Shown: positions 16,394-26,536 of the stretch, one piece after another
Numbering within the stretch: position 1 is the stretch's first letter
How the letters are laid out: each line of letters begins with the position of its first letter
NCBI GenBank assembly: GCA_027489365.1
Contig: JAIXZV010000091.1
Location: forward strand, 1 to 40,608
Length of the DNA stretch: 40,608 nt
DNA from: Sphingomonadales bacterium
GTDB taxonomy: Bacteria; Pseudomonadota; Alphaproteobacteria; Sphingomonadales; Sphingomonadaceae
Reading direction: 5' to 3'
Position numbers and translations under genes: made by a program
Notes under the pieces: model-generated
Databases searched by the model: none
The model's input: only the letters and a program-made list of their open reading frames with translations
Told to the model about the DNA's origin: nothing

Positions 16394-19300
16394 ATGACGG
16401 GAGCGGGCGTGACGGACGGCGAGGCGGCAGGAGCGGAAGCGGGTGAACCGCCGCGCCGTGCGCGTTGGCGCTGGGTGTTCGGCTTCGTCGCGCTGGTGCT
16501 CGTTGCCGCGATCGGCACGCTGGCGCTGCTGCGCAAGCCGGTGGCCGGGCACTTTATCGATGAAGCGCTCCGCGCGCGCGGTGTCGCGGCACGCTATGAG
16601 ATCGCGCAGATCGGGTTGCGCACGCAGCGACTGACCAATGTCCGGATCGGCGATCCGGCGCGGCCCGATCTGCTCGCCGACTGGGTCGAGGTCGATACCA
16701 GCCTGTGGGTGTCCGGCGCGTCGGTCACCGCGATCCGCGTCGGCAAGGTGCAGCTTCGTGCCCGTCTGGCCGATGGAAAAGTCTCGTTCGGCGCGATCGA
16801 TCGCTTGCTTCCCGCCCCCTCGGGCAAGCCCTTCGCCTTGCCCGCTCTTCATGCCGAGATCGGCGATGCACGGATTGCGCTGGCGTCGCCCTACGGCCCC
16901 GTCGCGCTGCACGTGAAGGGCGCGGGACGGCTGGATGACGGTTTTGCCGGTTCGCTCGCGGCACGCGCCGCGCGGCTCGATGCCGCCGGGTGCCGGATCG
17001 ATGCTACCGCCGCCGCGCTGAGCATTCGGATCGTCAAGGCGCGGCCGAGCCTGGCGGGGCCGCTCTCCGTGTCGCAAGCGCGGTGTAACGGCGCCTCGGC
17101 AACGGGCGCACGCGCCGAGCTATCGGTCGCGCTGAGCACCACGCTCGACCATTGGAAAGGCAGCGCCCGGCTTGCGGTCGCAGCGCTGGAAACGCCAACG
17201 GCTCGGGTGCGCAGCATCGGCGGGCCGATCGCTTTTGTCGGCTCGACCGTGGATGTGTCGGGAACGGTCGATCTGCAATCGGGCGCATTTTCGGCTTTGG
17301 GAACCAACGGCAGTCGCGCCGCACTGACCGGCAAATATCGCTATGCAGGCGGGTTCGCGTTCGACGGGGTCGCCCGCGCCCGACGCGTCGTCCCGCCGCA
17401 ACATTTGCTTGCCGGACTTGCCCAATATCGCGCGGTCGGCGCGGGCACCCCGGTTGCGCCGATCGCCGCAAAGCTTGTCGCGGCCGCGCAGGCGGCCGCG
17501 CGATCGATCGATATGGACGCAGATCTCTCCGCGCTGATCGACGGCGCGCGCGGCCAGGTCAGCGTGTCGCGCCTGGCGATCGCCGCCGCCTCGGGCGCGC
17601 GGGCCAGCATCGCGGGCGGGCGCGGGATTCGCTATCGCTGGCCGGACGGCGCGGTGTGGATCGACAGCACGGCAAAGGTTGCCGGAGGCGGCTTGCCCGA
17701 TGCACGGATTCAGCTCACCCAGCCGGCTCCCGGCGCGGCCTTGACGGGACGCGCGATGGTCGCAGCGTACGATGCCGGCGCGTCGCGCGTGACGCTGACG
17801 CCGATCGATTTCCGTGCGAGCCCCAACGGTGCAACCCGCATCACCACGCGCGTGGCGCTGTCGGGGCCGCTCGGCGACGGGCGCGTCGATGCGCTGCGCT
17901 TGCCGATCGACGCGCGCTGGAATGGCGCGTCGCGGCTGGTGGTGAATGCGACGTGCGCCCCGCTGGCGTTCGATCGCCTGCGGAGCGCGGAGCTCGATCT
18001 GCGGCGCTCAGCGGTCACGCTGTGCCCGCTCGACGGCGGGCTCGTTCGGATCGAGCGTGGCGCGCTGCGCGGCGGTGGGACGGTCGGGCCGGTGCGGCTC
18101 GGCGGGACGCTCGGCAGTGCGCCGATCGACCTCGTCACGCGGCGGGCCGAATGGCGGCTGGGAGAGCGCCGGTTTGCGCTGAGCGACATCGCCGTTCGGC
18201 TAGGCGACGAGACGCGGCGCTCCCGGCTCGATGTCGGGACGCTGGGCGGCAGCTTTGGCAGCACCGGGCTGCAGGGCCGCTTTGCCGGTGCCAGCGGGGA
18301 GATCGGCAATGTGCCGCTGTTGCTCTCGGGTGCCGACGGGTCCTGGCGTTTCGCTGCGGGTAAGCTGGCGCTCGATGGAGCGCTGACGGTGGCCGACTCC
18401 GCGACCGCCCCGCGCTTCAATCCGCTGGCGGCGCGGGCCGTGAGGCTGACGCTGGTGGACAATCGCATCGCGGCGACCGGCACGCTGTTCGAACCCACCC
18501 ACGCCGTAAAGGTCGCCGACGTGACGATCGCGCATGACCTTGGCGGCGGGACCGGCCACGCCGACCTCACCGTGCCCGGCATCACCTTCGACGAGCGCTT
18601 TCAACCGGATCAACTGACCCACCTAACCTATGGGGTCATCGCACAGATCGTCGGATCGGTGAATGGCGAAGGCCATATCCGCTGGACGCCGCAAGGGGTG
18701 ACGAGCGACGGGGCGTTCCGCACCCCTGGCACCGATCTCGCCGCCGGCTTCGGCCCGGCAACCGGGATCGCAGGGGAGATTCGCTTTACCGATCTGCTCG
18801 CGCTGGAAACCGCGCCGGGGCAGACGCTGACGATCAAGACGATCAACCCCGGCGTGCCGGTCATGGACGGCACGATCCGCTACCATCTGCTGCCGAACAC
18901 ACGCATTGCGATCGAGGAAGGGCGCTGGCCGTTTGCGGGCGGCACGCTGACGCTGGAGCCGACCGTGCTCGACTTTGGCGAGGCGCAGGAGCGCCGCATG
19001 ACCTTCCGCGTCGCAGGCGTCGAAGCGGCGCAGTTCCTGCAGCAATTCGACTTCAAGAATTTGAACGCGACCGGCGTGTTCGACGGGACCTTGCCGATCA
19101 TGTTCGATGCCTTGGGCGGACGAGTCGATGGTGGACATCTGGTCGTGCGGCCGGGCGGCGGGACGATCGCCTATGTCGGCGAGGTGACGCAGAAGGACGT
19201 CGGCTTCTGGGGCAATTTCGCGTTCCAGGCGCTCAAATCGCTGCGCTATCGCGATCTAGACGTGGTGATGAACGGGCCGCTGGCAGGCGAGATCATCACC

Positions 19301-19579
19301 GAAGTGCGTTTTGCGGGGGTCGCACAAGGGGCGGGGGCCAAGCGCAATTTCCTGTTGGACCGGCTGCAAAAACTGCCGATCGTGTTTAACTTGCGGATTC
19401 AAGCGCCGTTTCGCCAACTGATCGATACGGGGCAAAGCCTCTACGATCCGAGAGAGCTGATCAAGCGCAACCTCCCCAGCGCGCGCACGGACGAGAACAA
19501 GCGCGTGCCGCCCCCGCCGGTGGCGCCGCTTGCGCCGCCCATTCCCATTCAGCCATCCGAAAGCAGGAAGATGCCATGA
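16394..19579 (+). CDS. ydbH: YdbH-family (AsmA-like) intermembrane protein
   Basis: 1061 aa, N-terminal TM, long repetitive beta-strand pattern, C-terminal YdbH-like region (GTLTLEPTVLDFGE..., QFLQQFDFKNLNATGVFDGTLPIMFD); followed by ynbE and ydbL. Confidence 0.88.
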   Translation: MTGAGVTDGEAAGAEAGEPPRRARWRWVFGFVALVLVAAIGTLALLRKPVAGHFIDEALRARGVAARYEIAQIGLRTQRLTNVRIGDPARPDLLADWVEVDTSLWVSGASVTAIRVGKVQLRARLADGKVSFGAIDRLLPAPSGKPFALPALHAEIGDARIALASPYGPVALHVKGAGRLDDGFAGSLAARAARLDAAGCRIDATAAALSIRIVKARPSLAGPLSVSQARCNGASATGARAELSVALSTTLDHWKGSARLAVAALETPTARVRSIGGPIAFVGSTVDVSGTVDLQSGAFSALGTNGSRAALTGKYRYAGGFAFDGVARARRVVPPQHLLAGLAQYRAVGAGTPVAPIAAKLVAAAQAAARSIDMDADLSALIDGARGQVSVSRLAIAAASGARASIAGGRGIRYRWPDGAVWIDSTAKVAGGGLPDARIQLTQPAPGAALTGRAMVAAYDAGASRVTLTPIDFRASPNGATRITTRVALSGPLGDGRVDALRLPIDARWNGASRLVVNATCAPLAFDRLRSAELDLRRSAVTLCPLDGGLVRIERGALRGGGTVGPVRLGGTLGSAPIDLVTRRAEWRLGERRFALSDIAVRLGDETRRSRLDVGTLGGSFGSTGLQGRFAGASGEIGNVPLLLSGADGSWRFAAGKLALDGALTVADSATAPRFNPLAARAVRLTLVDNRIAATGTLFEPTHAVKVADVTIAHDLGGGTGHADLTVPGITFDERFQPDQLTHLTYGVIAQIVGSVNGEGHIRWTPQGVTSDGAFRTPGTDLAAGFGPATGIAGEIRFTDLLALETAPGQTLTIKTINPGVPVMDGTIRYHLLPNTRIAIEEGRWPFAGGTLTLEPTVLDFGEAQERRMTFRVAGVEAAQFLQQFDFKNLNATGVFDGTLPIMFDALGGRVDGGHLVVRPGGGTIAYVGEVTQKDVGFWGNFAFQALKSLRYRDLDVVMNGPLAGEIITEVRFAGVAQGAGAKRNFLLDRLQKLPIVFNLRIQAPFRQLIDTGQSLYDPRELIKRNLPSARTDENKRVPPPPVAPLAPPIPIQPSESRKMP

Positions 19580-19836
19580 CGCAAACAGCATTGACGCAAA
19601 GTGCATTGACGGGTGCGACGGATCGACCGACCAACACTGCGATGAAGAGACTGACGACGCTGGCCGCATTGGCAACGCTGGGGGCGACATTGGGCACGAC
19701 GACCGCTTGTGTCACCGTGACCGCGCCCGACAAGCCGATCGTCATCAACCTCAACATCGTCGTTACACAGGAGGTCGTCTTGCGACTCGACAGTCAGGCG
19801 AAGAGTTTGATCCAAGCGCAACCAGGGATTTTCTAA
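19576..19836 (+). CDS. ynbE: YnbE family lipoprotein
   Basis: ACVTVTAPDKPIVINLNIVVTQEVVLRLDSQAKSLI; ATGA overlap with ydbH; alternative start MKRLTTLAAL at 19642. Confidence 0.85.
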   Translation: MTQTALTQSALTGATDRPTNTAMKRLTTLAALATLGATLGTTTACVTVTAPDKPIVINLNIVVTQEVVLRLDSQAKSLIQAQPGIF

Positions 19837-20214
19837 ATGACCCGCATGTTCAAAATCTCGATCGCCGCCCTCGCCCTGATCGGCGCGTCGACCGCCGCGC
19901 TGGCGCAGCGCGACCCGGCCTATCAGGCGGCGCGCACCGCGGGGCAGATTGGCGAGCAGCCCGACGGCTATCTCGGCGTCGTCGGAGCGGGCAGCGCCGA
20001 GCTGCGCGCTATGGTCAACAACATCAACATCCAGCGCAAGGCCGCTTATACCCAGCAAAGCGCGCAGTCGGGCTCGACGGTCGACCAGTTCGCGGTCACC
20101 AGCGGCTGCAACCTGATCGCGCGGACCGTGCCGGGTGAGAAGTATAAAGCGCCCGACGGCAGTTGGAAAACACGGACCAGCGCGCCGCCGGAGCGCATCG
20201 CCAGCTGCGTGTGA
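19837..20214 (+). CDS. ydbL: YdbL family (DUF1318) protein
   Basis: signal peptide, then ARTAGQIGEQPDGYLGVV...VNNINIQRKAAYTQQSAQSGSTVDQFAVTSGCNLIARTVPGEKY. Confidence 0.88.
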   Translation: MTRMFKISIAALALIGASTAALAQRDPAYQAARTAGQIGEQPDGYLGVVGAGSAELRAMVNNINIQRKAAYTQQSAQSGSTVDQFAVTSGCNLIARTVPGEKYKAPDGSWKTRTSAPPERIASCV

Positions 20215-20243
20215 GATGCGGCCCGACACGCGCATAGTCCAAT

Positions 20244-20335
20244 CCCGTTCGGGCTGAGCCTGTCGAAGCCCAGCGTGCGACAAACGGCGCCGGACGTGTA
20301 GCACGCAGCCCTTCGACAAGCTCAGGGCGAACGGG
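20244..20335. repeat. Dispersed inverted repeat, copy 1
   Basis: cccgttcgggctgagcctgtcgaagcc (20244-20270) / cccttcgacaagctcagggcgaacggg (20309-20335); related to 32276-32368. Confidence 0.85.
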
Positions 20336-20364
20336 ATGGGTGTCTTATCTCGGATGCTCGCGCC

Positions 20365-21381
20365 TCAGGCCGTACCGATCACCTGCGCGGCGAAGCGTTC
20401 CATTTCCTCTTCCTGCGGGCTCATCTGTAGCAGCAACAGGTCGAGGCCCGCCGCCTCATATTCGGCGATGCGTTCGCGCAATTGCTCGGGCGTGCCGACC
20501 AGATTGGGGCGGAGGCCACGGTTGGAGACCGAATATTCGGCGATCTTCATCTCGCGCTCAAGCTGCGTGCCTAACAGCCATTGGTCGAAATTGGCATAGC
20601 CGGCTGGCAGCTCGGTTACGGTCGTGATTCGCTCAAGTTCGCGCTTAGCCTCCGCCTCGCTGTCGCGGACTATGGCATAGGCAGCCATACCGTAGTGCAT
20701 CGGGGTGCCCCCTGCGGCTTCACGACGCGCCGCCATGTCGGCGATTTTCGGCGCGACCGCGTCGACCGGATCGCCGTGCATGACGTACGCATCGCAGTGC
20801 GCGGCGATCATCGCCTTGGCCTTTTCGCTTTCGCCACCGGCATAGACGACGGGTTTACGCGCCGGTTTGGGCGAGCAGATCGCGCCCTCGGTACGATAAA
20901 AGTCGCCTGCGAAATCGAACCGCTCTTCGCTCCACAGGCCATCCACCACCTGAAGCCATTCCTCGGTGCGGGCATAGCGATCGTCATGCTGATCGAATTG
21001 CAGGCCATATTGCTTCGCTTCGTCGGCCCACCAGGACGAAACGACGTTGAGCGCGAGGCGGCCGCCCGCGATCCGGTCGATATTCGCCGCTGCCTTGGCA
21101 AACAGTGCGGGGTGGTGGAAATTGGGGCGGACCGCGACCATCAGCTCGATCGTCTCGGTCACCGCAGCCAAAGCGGCGGCGGTCGACCAAGCGTCGAGCG
21201 TCGGCTGCTCGATCCCCTTGATATCGTTGAGATTGAGTTCGGCGATCAACGTGAGGTCATAGCCGATCTTCTCGGCGCGCTGCGTGAGGCGCTTGGCATA
21301 GGCCCAGCTCGCCTCCATCCCTTCATCGGGCACGTTGCGCAGCCAGCCGCCGAATACCGGCATCCAGAACCCATAACGCAT
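20365..21381 (-). CDS. LLM class flavin-dependent oxidoreductase (SsuD/SfnG-like)
   Basis: MRYGFWMPVFGGWLRN...AKAAANIDRIAGGRLALNVVSSWWADEAKQYGLQFDQHDDRYARTEEWLQVVDGLW. Confidence 0.92.
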   Translation of the reverse strand: MRYGFWMPVFGGWLRNVPDEGMEASWAYAKRLTQRAEKIGYDLTLIAELNLNDIKGIEQPTLDAWSTAAALAAVTETIELMVAVRPNFHHPALFAKAAANIDRIAGGRLALNVVSSWWADEAKQYGLQFDQHDDRYARTEEWLQVVDGLWSEERFDFAGDFYRTEGAICSPKPARKPVVYAGGESEKAKAMIAAHCDAYVMHGDPVDAVAPKIADMAARREAAGGTPMHYGMAAYAIVRDSEAEAKRELERITTVTELPAGYANFDQWLLGTQLEREMKIAEYSVSNRGLRPNLVGTPEQLRERIAEYEAAGLDLLLLQMSPQEEEMERFAAQVIGTA

Positions 21382-22286
21382 CAGCGGGCTTCCTCGATCC
21401 GGGCGATAAGATACTCGACCAGCGCGTCGTGCGGGTCATAACCGAGCACATCGACCGGCTTGGCAACGAAATTGGAAAGCGCGTTGATGTCGTAGAACCG
21501 GGCCACGCCGTCGCGATCGTCGATCATCACCTCGATCCCGCCGACATCGAGATCGACCGCGCGGGCGATCGCTTCGGCGGCGTCGCGGAGTGCGGGGCCG
21601 GGGTCGGTCGCGACCATCGGGATCGGCGCGCTTTCATCGACACACGCATCGGCGGGGCACAGGTCGAACGCGCCGCCACCCTGAATATCGAGCGCATACA
21701 GGAACTTGCGGTCGAGCGTCTCGATCCGCGTGACGGTGCCGCCGCGCGCCGGGACATAATCCTGCACCAGCAGCACGCCATCGACGCTGGAGGGCAGTTC
21801 TCCCGACTCGACCAGATAGCGCAGTTCGGACAGATTATCGGCGCGCACGATCCCCGCGCCCGATCCGCCGATATTGGCCTTCACCACCAGCGGGAAGCCG
21901 ATCGTTTGCGCCGCCGCGACCACATCCTCGGCGCGATGCACCACCCGCGTCGCCGGAATGGCGAGGCCGAGCGACGCGATCAGTGAGAGTTGCCGCGCCT
22001 TGGACGAATCGATCGCCAGCACGTGCGCCCCGTTGACGATCGTCGCGCCGCCGCGCCGCCAATGATCGAGCATGGCGGTCGCGTAGAAGATCGGAGGCTC
22101 GGCCGAACGCAGGAAGCTCGACATGGCGATACGGTTGAACACCACGCGCGCCGGGGGCGCCTGATCGGCCGGATTGAAATGCCCGTCTGGGGTCAGCGCG
22201 AGATAGTCCACACCGCGCCGGTCGAGCGCGGCGAACAGCGGCGCGAACCACGCCGGGTGTTCGTAGAGGATCGCGAGATCGGTCAC
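21381..22286 (-). CDS. ATP-grasp domain protein (RimK-like ligase)
   Basis: LVVKANIGGSGAGIVRAD, VGGIEVMIDDRDGVARFYDINALSNF; GTG start overlapping upstream TGA (GTGA). Confidence 0.88.
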   Translation of the reverse strand: MTDLAILYEHPAWFAPLFAALDRRGVDYLALTPDGHFNPADQAPPARVVFNRIAMSSFLRSAEPPIFYATAMLDHWRRGGATIVNGAHVLAIDSSKARQLSLIASLGLAIPATRVVHRAEDVVAAAQTIGFPLVVKANIGGSGAGIVRADNLSELRYLVESGELPSSVDGVLLVQDYVPARGGTVTRIETLDRKFLYALDIQGGGAFDLCPADACVDESAPIPMVATDPGPALRDAAEAIARAVDLDVGGIEVMIDDRDGVARFYDINALSNFVAKPVDVLGYDPHDALVEYLIARIEEAR

Positions 22287-22834
22287 TTCGCCTCGGCCAG
22301 CGCCGCCTTGGCGACCGCACTGGTCCAGTCCATCCCGCCGGTCGAGCGCCATACTTCCTTGCCCGACGAATCGAACAGGATGCTCATCGGCAGGCTGGCG
22401 TTATAAGCGATGCTGAAGCCCAATTCCTTGTCGAGATAGGGCTGAAGGCGCGCGAATTTCTGCCTGGCGAAGTAGGCCGCGATCGTCGGGCGATCCTTAT
22501 CCTGGCTGATCGCGACGACCGGGATAGTCGCCGCAGCGGCATCGAGCGTCGGCATTTCCTTGACGCACGGGCCGCACCACGTCGCCCACAAATTGACCAG
22601 CAGCGGCTTGCCCTTGAAGGCAGCGAGTGTGGTCGGCTTTCCGTCGGGGTCCTCGAAGCTGAGCGTCGGCGCGGCTTCGCCTTTGTGGCTGCGGTCGATC
22701 TTGGCGGCCTCGCTCGCGCCAGCGGGCGCTACGGGCGCAGGGGCAGCCGCTTGCTCGTTCGACGAGACTTGCTTATCGCACCCCGCAAGCAGGGCAAGCG
22801 GCAGGACCAAAGCGATTACCGAACGGAAAGACAT
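22283..22834 (-). CDS. TlpA-like thioredoxin-fold lipoprotein
   Basis: lipobox LALLAGC, then [21 protein letters not shown] (WCGPC active site). Confidence 0.93.
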   Translation of the reverse strand: MSFRSVIALVLPLALLAGCDKQVSSNEQAAAPAPVAPAGASEAAKIDRSHKGEAAPTLSFEDPDGKPTTLAAFKGKPLLVNLWATWCGPCVKEMPTLDAAAATIPVVAISQDKDRPTIAAYFARQKFARLQPYLDKELGFSIAYNASLPMSILFDSSGKEVWRSTGGMDWTSAVAKAALAEAK

Positions 22835-22853
22835 CACGGGCGCATCCAATGCG

Positions 22854-24221
22854 ATGTGGGGTGGCCGCTTCGCCGAAGGGCCGGCTGCGGTGATGCGTGC
22901 GATAAATGCCTCGATCCCGTTCGACAAGCGGCTGTGGCGGCAGGATATCGCCGGATCGAAGGCACATGTCGCGATGCTCGGCGCAACCGGGATCGTCTCG
23001 CCGGAGGATGCCGCGACCATTTCGGCGGGACTCGACACGGTCGCCGCGCATTATGAAACCAACGGCGTGGCCGAGGACATGGTGCTCGAAGACATCCATA
23101 TGCAGTCCGAAGCGCGCCTCGCCGAGGCGATCGGCCCGGTCGCCGGACGGCTGCACACTGCACGATCGCGCAACGACCAGGTCGCGACCGATTTCAAGCT
23201 GTGGGTGCGCGATGCCATCGACGAGGTCGATGCGGCGCTGGACGCGTTTCAGACGGCGCTGCTGACCCGTGCGGAAGACCATGCCGACAGCGTGATGCCC
23301 GGCTTCACCCATTTGCAAAGCGCCCAGCCGGTGACGCTCGGCCATCATCTGATGGCGTATCACGAGATGATCGCGCGGGATCGCAGCCGCTTTGCCGATG
23401 CGCGCGCTCGGATGAACCTGTGCCCGCTCGGCTCGGCCGCGCTCGCGGGGACGGGCTTTCCGATCGACCGTACGATGACGGCGGCGGCGCTCGGTTTCGA
23501 CGGGCCGACGCGCAATTCGCTCGATGGCGTGTCCGACCGTGATTTCGCGATCGACTATCTGACCGCGGCGACGCAATGTTCGCTGCACCTCAGCCGCCTG
23601 GCCGAGGAATTCGTGTTGTGGGCATCGCAGCCGTTCGGCTTCGTGGCGCTCTCCGACCAATGGTCGACCGGCAGCTCGATCATGCCGCAGAAGCGCAATC
23701 CCGACGCCGCCGAGCTGGTGCGCGGCCATGCGGGCCGCATCCTCGGCTGCATGACCGCGCTGATGGTGACGATGAAGGGCCTGCCGCTCGCGTATTCGAA
23801 GGATATGCAGGACGATAAGCCGCCAGTGTTCGAGGCGCACGATCTGCTCGGCCTGTCGATCGCCGCGATGACCGGGATGGTCGAAAGCGCGACCTTCCGT
23901 ACCGATCGGATGCGGGGCCTGGCCGAGGCCGGGTTCGCCACCGCGACCGATCTCGCCGATTGGCTGGTGCGCGAGGCGGGCGTGCCGTTTCGCGAGGCGC
24001 ATCATATCACCGGGCGCGCGGTCGCGCGTGCCGAGACGCTGGGCGTGACGCTCGATGCGGTGCCGCTCGCCGATTTGCAGGCGATCGATGCGCGGATCGA
24101 CGAGGCGGTGTACGGCGTGCTGTCGGTCGATGCCTCGGTCGCCAGCCGGACGAGCTTCGGCGGCACCGCACCGGTGCGGGTGCGCGCGGCGATCGCCGCC
24201 GCGCGCGAAGGAGAGAGATGA
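22854..24221 (+). CDS. argH: argininosuccinate lyase
   Basis: [32 protein letters not shown]...[16 protein letters not shown]. Confidence 0.97.
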   Translation: MWGGRFAEGPAAVMRAINASIPFDKRLWRQDIAGSKAHVAMLGATGIVSPEDAATISAGLDTVAAHYETNGVAEDMVLEDIHMQSEARLAEAIGPVAGRLHTARSRNDQVATDFKLWVRDAIDEVDAALDAFQTALLTRAEDHADSVMPGFTHLQSAQPVTLGHHLMAYHEMIARDRSRFADARARMNLCPLGSAALAGTGFPIDRTMTAAALGFDGPTRNSLDGVSDRDFAIDYLTAATQCSLHLSRLAEEFVLWASQPFGFVALSDQWSTGSSIMPQKRNPDAAELVRGHAGRILGCMTALMVTMKGLPLAYSKDMQDDKPPVFEAHDLLGLSIAAMTGMVESATFRTDRMRGLAEAGFATATDLADWLVREAGVPFREAHHITGRAVARAETLGVTLDAVPLADLQAIDARIDEAVYGVLSVDASVASRTSFGGTAPVRVRAAIAAAREGER

Positions 24222-24460
24222 TGCGCGCTGTGCTCCTGTTCGGATCGGTGCTGCTGCTCGCCGGCTGTGGTGCCGCGACCAATTTGAAACCGGCCAAGGG
24301 CGAGTCGCTGCCGATCGCACCGTACGGTGCCAAGGCGACGCCGACCCCGGCGGAACTGCTCAAACCCAGCGACCAGGCGCGGCCTGCGCGCAGCGACGAA
24401 TTGCTCAAACGCTCGCAGGAGCGCCGCAGCGACGAGTTCAGCCTGCCGCCGCCTAATTGA
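24218..24460 (+). CDS. small lipoprotein, LptM-like (between argH and lysA)
   Basis: [48 protein letters not shown]; lipobox LLAGC; ATGA overlap with argH stop. Confidence 0.8.
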   Translation: MMRAVLLFGSVLLLAGCGAATNLKPAKGESLPIAPYGAKATPTPAELLKPSDQARPARSDELLKRSQERRSDEFSLPPPN

Positions 24461-24494
24461 TCTTCCCACTTTTTACGTTTTTAAGGCCGACATC

Positions 24495-25757
24495 ATGGAT
24501 CACTTCGCGCTGATCGACGGCGTCCTGCATTGCGAGGGCGTGCCGCTTTCGGTGATTGCCGAGCAAGTCGGCACGCCGGTCTATATCTATTCCACCGCGA
24601 CCTTCGAACAACATGCCCGCGCCTTTCGCGAAGGCCTGTCGGCGGCGGGCGACGTGCATCTCGCCTATGCGATCAAGGCCAATCCCAATCTCGCGGTGCT
24701 GCGTCTGCTCGCCAAGGCCGGATACGGGGCCGACGTGGTCTCGGGCGGCGAACTCGCGCGTGCTTTGGCGGCCGGGATCCCGGCGGCGGACGTGGTATTT
24801 TCGGGCGTCGGCAAGACCGAGCAGGAACTGGTCACCGCGCTCGATGTCGGGCTTGGCCAGTTCAACCTCGAGCTGGAGGAGGAGGGCGTGGTGCTAGCCG
24901 CCCTCGCTGCCGCCAAGGGCATGGTCGCCGATGCCGTGCTGCGCGTGAACCCGGACGTGGATGCAGGCACGCACGCCAAGATTTCGACCGGCAAGCGCGA
25001 GAACAAGTTCGGCGTCGCGATCGACCAGGCCCCGGCGATCTTCGCGCGGCTCGCCGCCCTCCCCGGCCTCGCGATGCGCGGCGTGGCGATCCATATCGGC
25101 AGCCAGTTGAGCGATCTCGCCCCACTCGAAGCGGCGTACCGCCGCGTCGGCGACCTGATTGCCGAGCTTCGCGGCATGGGGCTGCCGATCGAGCGTGTCG
25201 ATCTGGGCGGCGGCCTGGGCGTGCCGTACCGCGCGGGTGAGGTGTTTCCGAGCCCCGCCGAACTCGGCGCGATGGTGGCGCGCGTGACGCGCGACTGGGG
25301 CGTGCGGCTGATGTTCGAACCCGGCCGCGTGATCGCGGGCAATGCCGGGGTGCTGCTCACACGCGTGATCTGGGTCAAGCCCGGCGTCACCAACCCCTAT
25401 GTCATCGTCGATGCCGCGATGAACGATCTCGCGCGGCCTGCCTTGTACGACGCCTGGCACGATTTCGCGGCAGTCCGTCCGACCGGTGCGCGGATGACCG
25501 CCAATATCGCAGGGCCGGTGTGCGAAAGCGGCGATACCTTCGCCATGGGGCGCGACATCGATGCGGTGGAGCGCGGCGATTTGGCGATCTTCCGCACGGC
25601 TGGCGCCTATGGCGCGACAATGGCCTCGACCTATAACAGCCGTGCGCTGGTGCCCGAAGTGCTGGTCGACGGCGACCGTTTCGCCGTTGTTGCCGACCGT
25701 ATTCTGCCCGAAACGATCCTGGCCGCCGAACGCATTCCGGAGTGGCTCAAGGCGTGA
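24495..25757 (+). CDS. lysA: diaminopimelate decarboxylase
   Basis: YAIKANPNLAVLRLLAKAGYGADVVSGGEL, KFGVAI, GGGLGVPY, CESGDTFA. Confidence 0.97.
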   Translation: MDHFALIDGVLHCEGVPLSVIAEQVGTPVYIYSTATFEQHARAFREGLSAAGDVHLAYAIKANPNLAVLRLLAKAGYGADVVSGGELARALAAGIPAADVVFSGVGKTEQELVTALDVGLGQFNLELEEEGVVLAALAAAKGMVADAVLRVNPDVDAGTHAKISTGKRENKFGVAIDQAPAIFARLAALPGLAMRGVAIHIGSQLSDLAPLEAAYRRVGDLIAELRGMGLPIERVDLGGGLGVPYRAGEVFPSPAELGAMVARVTRDWGVRLMFEPGRVIAGNAGVLLTRVIWVKPGVTNPYVIVDAAMNDLARPALYDAWHDFAAVRPTGARMTANIAGPVCESGDTFAMGRDIDAVERGDLAIFRTAGAYGATMASTYNSRALVPEVLVDGDRFAVVADRILPETILAAERIPEWLKA

Positions 25758-26536
25758 GCCTGCCCCCGCCTGCACTGCACAGCCTGCCTCTGTTCGTGCG
25801 GATGGCGGGTCGCGCAGTGATCCTGCTCGGGGACGGCGAACCGGCGGCGGCCAAGCGGCGCTTGCTCGAACGTGCGGGGGCAAGGATCGTCGGTGAGGAG
25901 GCAACTGCGACGCTGGCGATCGTGGCGATCGAGGATGAGGCGGAAGCACGCGCCGCAATTGCCCGGCTGAAGGCACGCGGCGTGCTGGTCAATGCAGTCG
26001 ACCGCCCCGACAGTTGCGATTTTACGCTGCCCGCGATCGTCGATCGCAGCCCGGTGATCGTCGCGATCGGCACCGGTGGCGCATCGGCGGGGCTGGCTGC
26101 GGCGCTGCGACAGCGGCTGGAGGCGCTGCTGCCCGCGACGCTGGGGCCGCTGACCGAGCGACTGCACGCGCTGCGCGCCGCGATCCGGCTGGCCTATCCC
26201 GCGCTCGATGATCGCCGCCGCGCGCTGGGGGCGGCGTTTGCGGAAGGTGGCGCGCTCGATCCGTTGCGCGCCGCCCCCGAAGCGGTCGGGACGTGGCTGG
26301 CGAACGCGACCGCGCCCTCCGACCGCCGTGTGACAGTGCCGCTACGCTCGACCGATCCGGACGATCTCACGCTGGGCGAGGCGCGTGCGTTGGCGCTGGC
26401 CGACCGCATCTATCACGCGACCGACATTCCCGCGGCTATCCTCGATCGCGCCCGCGCCGATGCGATCCGGATCGCAGCGGACAGCGCCCCGGAGACGGCC
26501 GAAGCGGGGCTGACGGTGTGGATCGCATGGGCATGA
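25754..26536 (+). CDS. precorrin-2 dehydrogenase / sirohydrochlorin ferrochelatase family (CysG N-terminal-like)
   Basis: LPLFVRMAGRAVILLGDGEPAAAKRRLLERAGARIV...VNAVDRPDSCDFTLPAIVDRSPVIVAIGTGGASAGLAAALRQRLEALLP; GTGA overlap with lysA. Confidence 0.9.
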   Translation: MSLPPPALHSLPLFVRMAGRAVILLGDGEPAAAKRRLLERAGARIVGEEATATLAIVAIEDEAEARAAIARLKARGVLVNAVDRPDSCDFTLPAIVDRSPVIVAIGTGGASAGLAAALRQRLEALLPATLGPLTERLHALRAAIRLAYPALDDRRRALGAAFAEGGALDPLRAAPEAVGTWLANATAPSDRRVTVPLRSTDPDDLTLGEARALALADRIYHATDIPAAILDRARADAIRIAADSAPETAEAGLTVWIAWA

